Shown piece after piece: positions 4,729 through 8,587 of a stretch of DNA of 8,587 nucleotides; within the stretch, counting starts at the first letter, position 1; each line of letters starts with the position of its first letter. The position numbers were made by a program, and so were the translations under genes. The notes beneath the pieces were generated by a model that saw nothing but the letters and a program-made list of their open reading frames with translations, did no database searches and was not told the DNA's origin. This stretch comes from Actinomycetes bacterium (GTDB lineage Bacteria; Actinomycetota; Actinomycetes; Propionibacteriales; Nocardioidaceae): contig JAHEXN010000083.1 in NCBI GenBank assembly GCA_023252095.1, positions 3,042 through 11,628 of the forward strand, in the 5' to 3' direction.

Positions 4729-5985
4729 GTGACCTGGCTGACACGCGACTGGCAGCGCCCCGTGCCGTCGGCTCGTCTGCTGCGCAACGACATGGTCCTC
4801 GGAGTCGTCCTGGCGGCCCTCGCGGTCCTGTCCCTGACGGTGTTCCGCAGTGCGGCCGGGGTCGCCGACCCGGAGCACGGCAACGAGTCGTACCTGTGGT
4901 TCGCGGCCGCAGGGGGCCTCCTCGGTCTCCGGCGCCGGTTCCCGCTCGTCGTGCTGCTGCTCGAGTCGGCGATCTTCATCGTGATCGGCGAACGCTTCGC
5001 CGACCTCGCGATCGTCTTCACGATCCAGATGGTCCTGTTCGCCGCGCTCTACGCGGCATGGGCCTGGTCACGCACGGCGAAGGCCCTGTACGTCACCACC
5101 GCCGTGGTCCTGATCAGCATGTTCGGATGGCTCGCCTGGAGCTTCACCCGGCCGGGCATGCTGCCCGGCGGGGGCGACGCCGAGTACCTCCTGCCGCGCG
5201 ACACCGCGGTCATCATCTACACCGTGGCGATCAACGTCATCTACTTCTTCGGGGCCATCGCCTGGGGCCACGCAGCGTGGATGAGCGCCCGTCGCCGCGC
5301 GCTGCTGGAGGCGCAGTTCGAGCGTGAGCGCGGGCACCAGGTCGTCGAGCGTCGGCAAGCGGTGCAGGCCGAGCGGGTCCGCATCGCGCGCGACCTCCAC
5401 GACGTCGTGGCCCACCACGTCAGCAGCATCGGCATCCAGGCCACCGGCGCGCGTCGCATCCTCGACCGCGACCCGGCCCGCGCAGCCGAGGCCCTCGCCA
5501 CGATCGAGGCCTCCTCGCGGCAGGCCGTCGCCCAGATGCACCAGCTCGTCGGTCTGCTCCGTGAGGGCGACGAGGACTCCACGCGCGAGCCGCAGCCGGG
5601 CCTGTGCGACGTCCTGAGCCTCGCCGACCCCCATGGCGTGCCGCGCGTCGAGGTCGAGGTCGTCGGAGAGCGCACCGACGTCGACGGCACGGTCTCGCTC
5701 AACCTGTTCCGCATCGCGCAGGAGGCGGTCACCAACGCGCGCCGTCACGCCCAGGCCAAACGAGTGCTCGTGACCCTGCGCTACCTCGACGACACGGTCG
5801 AGGTCGAGATCGTCGACGACGGCCACGGCTCGCACGTCGACCCGCCCGTCACCTCCGACGAGGGCGGCTTCGGGCTGGCCGGCATCCGCGAGCGGGTGGC
5901 GATGCTCGGCGCACACCACGAGATCGGCAACCGGCCGCAGGGCGGATTCCGCGTCCGCGTCCGGGCGTCCCGAGAGACCAGCTGA
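4729..5985 (+). CDS. Two-component sensor histidine kinase, NarL/DesK type (HisKA_3)
   Basis: A 418-residue membrane kinase. About six membrane segments fill the N-terminal half (roughly 21-40, 56-68, 71-88, 92-113, 118-138, 159-181) with only short loops, so there is no separate extracellular sensor domain. A charged coiled linker (186-215) leads to the HisKA_3 dimerisation domain with ERVRIARDLHDVVAHHVSS (215-233); His224 is the phosphate acceptor. The ATPase domain follows, with the N box RIAQEAVTNARRH (328-340, Asn336), the G1 box DDGHG (363-367) and the G2 region GGFGLAGIRERV (379-390). All catalytic motifs look intact. It is translated from a probably leaderless GTG. The response regulator starts 24 bases after its stop, and an ABC exporter follows. 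Kinases of this build beside ABC exporters often sense envelope stress or antimicrobials; the signal here cannot be told from sequence. Confidence 0.94.
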   Translation: MTWLTRDWQRPVPSARLLRNDMVLGVVLAALAVLSLTVFRSAAGVADPEHGNESYLWFAAAGGLLGLRRRFPLVVLLLESAIFIVIGERFADLAIVFTIQMVLFAALYAAWAWSRTAKALYVTTAVVLISMFGWLAWSFTRPGMLPGGGDAEYLLPRDTAVIIYTVAINVIYFFGAIAWGHAAWMSARRRALLEAQFERERGHQVVERRQAVQAERVRIARDLHDVVAHHVSSIGIQATGARRILDRDPARAAEALATIEASSRQAVAQMHQLVGLLREGDEDSTREPQPGLCDVLSLADPHGVPRVEVEVVGERTDVDGTVSLNLFRIAQEAVTNARRHAQAKRVLVTLRYLDDTVEVEIVDDGHGSHVDPPVTSDEGGFGLAGIRERVAMLGAHHEIGNRPQGGFRVRVRASRETS

Positions 5986-5999
5986 GCGACACCACATGA

Positions 6000-6004
6000 G
6001 GGAG
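6000..6004 (+). promoter_or_regulatory. Shine-Dalgarno sequence of the response regulator
   Basis: GGGAG, within GAGGGAG, lies five bases before the ATG at 6010. As an internal operon gene the regulator has a normal ribosome binding site, unlike the operon's first gene. Confidence 0.75.
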
Positions 6005-6009
6005 ACACC

Positions 6010-6648
6010 ATGACGACGGTCCTGCTGGTCGACGACCAGGACCTCATCCGCAAGGGATTCACGATGATCCTCGATGCCGAGGACGACATCGACGTCGTCG
6101 GCGAGGCGAGCGACGGCGCGGAGGCGCTCCGGCAGGTCGCCGCTCTGCACCCCGACGTCGTGCTGATGGACGTGCAGATGCCCGGCATGGACGGCATCGA
6201 GGCCACCCGGTCGATCGTCGAGGCCCACACCGAGACCCGCATCGTGATCCTCACGACGTTCGACGACGACCAGTACCTCTTCGACGCGCTCAACGCCGGT
6301 GCGAGCGGGTTCCTGCTCAAGAACTGTCCCGCCGACGATCTCGTCAATGCGATCCGGCTCGCCGCAGGCGGCCACTCCCTGCTGGCGCCGGAGGTCACCG
6401 AGCGAGTCATCGCCCGCTCGGCCCGCAGCGCCCGTGCGGCCGACCCGCGGCTGGAGGACCTCACCGAGCGCGAGCACGACGTGCTCGTCGCGATGGCGAA
6501 GGGCATGAGCAACGCCGAGATCGCCCAGGTGCTGTTCGTCAGCCCCGCCACGGTCAAGTCCCACGTCTCGCACGTCCTGGCCAAGCTCGACGCCCGCGAC
6601 CGGGTGCAGGCCGTCATCACCGCCTACGAGTCAGGCCTCATGAACTAG
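6010..6648 (+). CDS. NarL/FixJ-family response regulator
   Basis: A 212-residue transcription factor that should be phosphorylated by the kinase just upstream. The receiver domain (about 3-118) has the acidic pocket Asp8-Asp9, phosphoacceptor Asp54 in VVLMDVQMPGMDG, the Thr82-Thr83 switch position in VILTTFDDD and Lys104 in FLLKN. A linker (120-148) leads to a LuxR-type helix-turn-helix (about 150-212): LTEREHDVLVAMAKGMSNAEIA, then LFVSPATVKSHVSHVLAKL. All key residues are present and the length is typical. The start follows a good Shine-Dalgarno sequence. The likely target is the ABC exporter promoter 110 bases downstream, where half-site-like repeats and a long palindrome lie; this is inference from position. 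Regulators of this family bind as dimers to inverted repeats. Confidence 0.95.
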   Translation: MTTVLLVDDQDLIRKGFTMILDAEDDIDVVGEASDGAEALRQVAALHPDVVLMDVQMPGMDGIEATRSIVEAHTETRIVILTTFDDDQYLFDALNAGASGFLLKNCPADDLVNAIRLAAGGHSLLAPEVTERVIARSARSARAADPRLEDLTEREHDVLVAMAKGMSNAEIAQVLFVSPATVKSHVSHVLAKLDARDRVQAVITAYESGLMN

Positions 6649-6659
6649 GGCGCGCCGCT

Positions 6660-6672
6660 CCTCCGTCGGAGG
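6660..6672 (+). terminator. Weak hairpin after the response regulator
   Basis: CCTCCG and CGGAGG flank a single T, giving a realistic 5-bp stem with a 3-base loop, 11 bases after the stop codon. There is no T-run and the stem is short. It may attenuate rather than end transcription, so some read-through into the ABC genes is plausible. Confidence 0.3.
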
Positions 6673-6699
6673 GATGAGGTCATCGGCACCACGGATGAC
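6673..6699 (+). promoter_or_regulatory. Cluster of GATGA/TCATC half-sites, possible regulator-binding site
   Basis: GATGA (6673-6677), TCATC (6680-6684) and GATGA (6694-6698) lie in alternating orientation. The first pair forms an inverted repeat with a 2-base spacer. GTCATC and GATGAC (6679-6684 and 6694-6699) form a 6-bp inverted repeat with a 9-base spacer. Their centres are roughly 60-80 bases upstream of the ABC start codon, a normal place for a NarL-type activator. There is no direct evidence of binding. Confidence 0.35.
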
Positions 6700-6730
6700 G
6701 CCATGAACCGGTCGTGCGGGCGATGTGGGG

Positions 6731-6763
6731 GATCATGCCTCGAACTAGGTTTGAGGCATGATC
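6731..6763 (+). promoter_or_regulatory. 33-bp near-perfect palindrome over the promoter and start codon of the ABC exporter
   Basis: The left arm GATCATGCCTCGAAC (6731-6745) and right arm GTTTGAGGCATGATC (6749-6763) are complementary at 14 of 15 positions (the outer 11 perfectly), with TAG in the centre. The candidate -10 (TAGGTT, 6746-6751) occupies the middle and the ATG (6758-6760) is inside the right arm. A dimeric protein bound here would block the promoter. If mRNA reads through from the upstream operon, the same sequence could fold into a hairpin that hides the start codon; the one mismatch would be a G-U pair. It could also end response-regulator transcripts. Confidence 0.75.
6746..6751 (+). 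promoter_or_regulatory. Candidate -10 element of the ABC exporter (leaderless)
   Basis: TAGGTT is followed by six bases (TGAGGC) and the ATG at 6758, the same geometry as at five other genes here. The GAGG within those six bases is only two bases from the ATG, too close for a normal Shine-Dalgarno sequence. No -35 is evident. Confidence 0.55.
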
Positions 6764-7636
6764 GACGTCCGCAACCTCAGCCGTCAGTTCGGCGACCACC
6801 TCGCCGTCGACGACGTCAGCTTCAGTGTCCGTCCCGGCCGCATGACCGGTTTCGTCGGTGCCAACGGCGCCGGCAAGACCACCACGATGCGGATGATCAT
6901 GGGCGTCCTCGCGCCCAGTGCGGGGGAGGTGCGCTGGAACGGGGAGCCCATCACGGCCGACACCCGCCGCACGTTCGGCTACATGCCCGAGGAGCGAGGC
7001 CTGTACCCGCGCATGAAGATCCGCGAGCAGCTCGTCTACTTCGCGCGACTGCACGGCTTCAGCCGCACCGACGCCACCGCGCGTGCCGACGACCTGCTCG
7101 AGCACTTCGGCATCATCGACCGCGCCGACGACCTGCTCGACGACCTCTCGCTCGGCAACCAGCAGCGGATCCAGATCGCGGCGGCGCTGATCCACCAGCC
7201 TGCGGCGCTCGTGCTCGACGAGCCGTTCAGCGGCCTCGACCCGCTCGCGGTCGATGCGATGGTCGACCTGCTGCGCCGTGAGGCGAAGGACCTGCCGCTG
7301 CTGTTCTCGAGCCACCAGCTCGACCTGGTCGAGCGGCTCTGCGACGACCTCGTGATCCTGTCCGGCGGCCGACTCGTGGCCTACGGCCCGGTCGACGAGC
7401 TGCGCGGTCAGGGCGCCGAGCGGTACCGCGTCGTGATGGACGGCAGCGACGCCGCGTGGCTCCGCGATCTTCGCGGCATCGAGGTCCGCGACGTCGACGG
7501 AGCGACCGCCCTGGTCGACCTCGACGGCATCACCCCCACCGAGCTCACCCGCGCGGCGCTCGACCACGGTTCCGTCGTCGAGGTCAGCCGAGCACGCCAG
7601 CCCCTGTCCGAGATCTTCCGGGAGGCCATCCGATGA
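6758..7636 (+). CDS. ABC exporter ATP-binding subunit, NatA-like with DUF4162 C-terminus
   Basis: A 292-residue cytoplasmic ATPase that should power the permease encoded next. Motifs in order: Walker A GANGAGKTT (34-42), GYMPEERGLYPRM (74-86) where most ABC proteins have the Q-loop glutamine (the acidic version is usual in this subfamily), signature LSLGNQQR (130-137), Walker B LVLDEP (151-156), D-loop SGLD (158-161) and switch His186. Residues from about 220 to 292 form a small extra domain ending PLSEIFREAI, as in DUF4162 of the NatA-like COG4152 group. Substrates of that group include sodium in B. subtilis NatAB and various drugs or peptides, so none can be assigned. The ATG is fixed by a leaderless-type promoter and lies inside a long palindrome. 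The stop overlaps the permease start (ATGA). Confidence 0.93.
   Translation: MIDVRNLSRQFGDHLAVDDVSFSVRPGRMTGFVGANGAGKTTTMRMIMGVLAPSAGEVRWNGEPITADTRRTFGYMPEERGLYPRMKIREQLVYFARLHGFSRTDATARADDLLEHFGIIDRADDLLDDLSLGNQQRIQIAAALIHQPAALVLDEPFSGLDPLAVDAMVDLLRREAKDLPLLFSSHQLDLVERLCDDLVILSGGRLVAYGPVDELRGQGAERYRVVMDGSDAAWLRDLRGIEVRDVDGATALVDLDGITPTELTRAALDHGSVVEVSRARQPLSEIFREAIR
7620..7625 (+). promoter_or_regulatory. Shine-Dalgarno sequence of the ABC permease
   Basis: GGGAGG inside the end of the ATPase gene lies seven bases before the ATG at 7633, an ideal distance. It supports that ATG as the start and translation coupled to the ATPase gene. Confidence 0.75.
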
Positions 7637-8587
7637 GCACCTCAACCCCCGCACGCGGCGCTTGGCGCCTCGTCGCCGAGCGTGAGATCACGACGCGCGT
7701 CCGCGAGAAGTCCTTCATCATCGGCGTCCTCGTCACGGTCGTGCTGGTCGGCGGCGCCGTCGTGGTCGCGTCGCTGCTGTCAGGCCGAGCGAGCACGACC
7801 GACATCGCGGTCGTCGGACCCGAGGCCGCCGCGATCGTCCAGACCGCCGACGGCGGGTCGATCGCGAAGAGCGACAACACCTCCTTCGAGACGAAGGAGT
7901 ACAACACTGCCGACGAGGCCGAGGCTGCGGTTCGGGACGAGAAGGTCGACGCGGCCCTGGTGCCGTCCGACGACGGCGGTTTCCGCATCGTCGGGCTGAC
8001 CGAGGTCGACAGCACGACCGAGCAGGCGCTCACGGTCGCCGTGTCGGAGACCGTGCTGCAGGCCAACGCGGCCCAGCTCGACGTCGACCTGAGCGAGCTG
8101 AGCGCTGGTACCACGGCCACCACGAGCGTGCTCGAACCTGCTCCGAAGGACGACGGTGGCCGCTACGCGGTCGCGACCGTCATGGTCATCCTGTTCCTGC
8201 TGACCGTCATGATCTTCGGTCTGCAGATCGCGCAGAGCGTGACGCAGGAGAAGGAGAGCCGAGTCGTCGAGATCCTGGCCGCGGCCGTGCCGATCCGCGC
8301 CCTGCTCTGGGGCAAGATCGCCGGCAACACGGTGCTCGCCCTCGGCCAGGTCCTCCTGGTGGTGGCCGCCGGTGTCGGTGCCGGCATCGCGATGGGGGAG
8401 ACCGCGTTCCTGGGGGACGTCGGCTGGTCGCTCGTGTGGTTCCTCGTGCTGTTCCTGCTGGGCTTCATCGCGATGGCGACGCTGTGGGCCGTGGCCGGCT
8501 CGCTCGCGGCACGGGTCCAGGACATCAACTCCACCACGTTGCCGATCCAGGGCATGCTGTTCGTGCCCTACCTGGCCGTGTTCATGG
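7633..8587 (+). CDS. ABC-2 type permease, NatB-like, C-terminus beyond the window
   Basis: The reading frame is open to the window end (318 codons seen), so the 3' part is missing. It begins MSTSTPARGAWRLVAEREI. A first membrane segment (about 27-50) is followed by a large external domain (about 51-175) rich in Asp, Glu and Thr. A second segment (178-199) leads to the cytoplasmic loop QSVTQEKESRVVEILAAAVP (201-220), the hallmark of NatB/COG1668 permeases and the likely contact with the ATPase. Further segments lie at about 232-254 and 264-291, with another starting near 303. The 4-bp ATGA overlap with the ATPase gene and a good Shine-Dalgarno sequence show the two are co-expressed as one exporter. 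Full members have around 380-420 residues and six segments, so perhaps a fifth to a quarter is missing. The substrate is unknown. Confidence 0.92.
   Translation, partial: MSTSTPARGAWRLVAEREITTRVREKSFIIGVLVTVVLVGGAVVVASLLSGRASTTDIAVVGPEAAAIVQTADGGSIAKSDNTSFETKEYNTADEAEAAVRDEKVDAALVPSDDGGFRIVGLTEVDSTTEQALTVAVSETVLQANAAQLDVDLSELSAGTTATTSVLEPAPKDDGGRYAVATVMVILFLLTVMIFGLQIAQSVTQEKESRVVEILAAAVPIRALLWGKIAGNTVLALGQVLLVVAAGVGAGIAMGETAFLGDVGWSLVWFLVLFLLGFIAMATLWAVAGSLAARVQDINSTTLPIQGMLFVPYLAVFM

Noticed and set aside
4666..4878. Longer lipA frame extending upstream to 4878
   Set aside because: The extension overlaps the divergent kinase gene and is not part of the LipA family. The GTG at 4665 gives the conserved N-terminus.
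5068..6573. Open frame of about 501 codons on the minus strand across the kinase and regulator
   Set aside because: It spans two genes with intact motifs on the other strand, and its product is a low-complexity Arg/Asp/Val/Leu mixture. It is a composition artefact.
6977..7015. Missing Q-loop glutamine in the ABC ATPase as a sign of inactivity
   Set aside because: The PEERGLYP sequence at this place is usual in the NatA-like COG4152 subgroup, and all other catalytic motifs are intact.
7634..7647. 14-base match TGAGCACCTCAACC also present at 3701-3714
   Set aside because: One copy is coding at the permease start and the other is in the degenerate tandem copy. A single match of this length is near what chance gives in a GC-biased 8.6-kb sequence.
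6680..7654. Open frame of about 324 codons on the minus strand opposite the ABC ATPase
   Set aside because: The plus frame holds every ABC motif, while this one has none and reads as antisense composition.

Overview
This window looks like chromosomal DNA from a high-GC Gram-positive bacterium (Actinomycetota). Codon third positions are almost all G or C. The lipA, DUF4191, RDD-protein and glnA neighbourhood is the one I recall from Mycobacterium and Streptomyces, and most transcription units begin with the leaderless promoter arrangement common in this phylum. The intergenic repeats, with GTCTCGATA and ACTCGACCA ends, resemble ones I recall from Nocardioidaceae (Nocardioides, Aeromicrobium). 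The family placement is a guess; the phylum is secure.

Layout, left to right. (1) Bases 1-94 hold the first 31 codons of an unknown protein on the minus strand. (2) A strong hairpin at 180-217 lies downstream of glnA (282-1703, minus), an adenylylatable type I-beta glutamine synthetase. Its leader carries a near-perfect four-element GlnR box (1796-1833). (3) A small RDD-family membrane protein (1889-2254, plus) diverges from glnA. It converges on a two-gene unit read on the minus strand, DUF4191 (2632-3339) followed by a small lipoprotein (2261-2629). (4) About 390 bases (3340-3726) contain no gene. They hold only a short promoter and a cluster of direct, inverted and tandem repeats. (5) lipA (3727-4665, minus), lipoyl synthase, stands divergently from a signalling and export module on the plus strand. 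That module is a NarL-type sensor kinase (4729-5985), its response regulator (6010-6648), and, after a gap rich in dyads, a NatA-like ABC ATPase (6758-7636) overlapping by 4 bp a NatB-like permease (7633 to the window end, incomplete).

How the parts fit together. glnA is probably controlled at two levels: by GlnR at its promoter, and by adenylylation of Tyr401. The kinase and regulator probably control the ABC exporter. The exporter's promoter is buried in a 33-bp near-perfect palindrome that covers both the -10 element and the ATG, an unusual arrangement and the best lead in the window. Across the window, six of the seven genes that follow a promoter have a TANNNT-like hexamer ending 6 or 7 bases before the start codon and no leader. 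glnA is the exception, with a leader and a Shine-Dalgarno sequence. I see no phage, insertion sequence with transposase, CRISPR array, tRNA or rRNA. Most of the window is ordinary core chromosome, and the novelty is regulatory.
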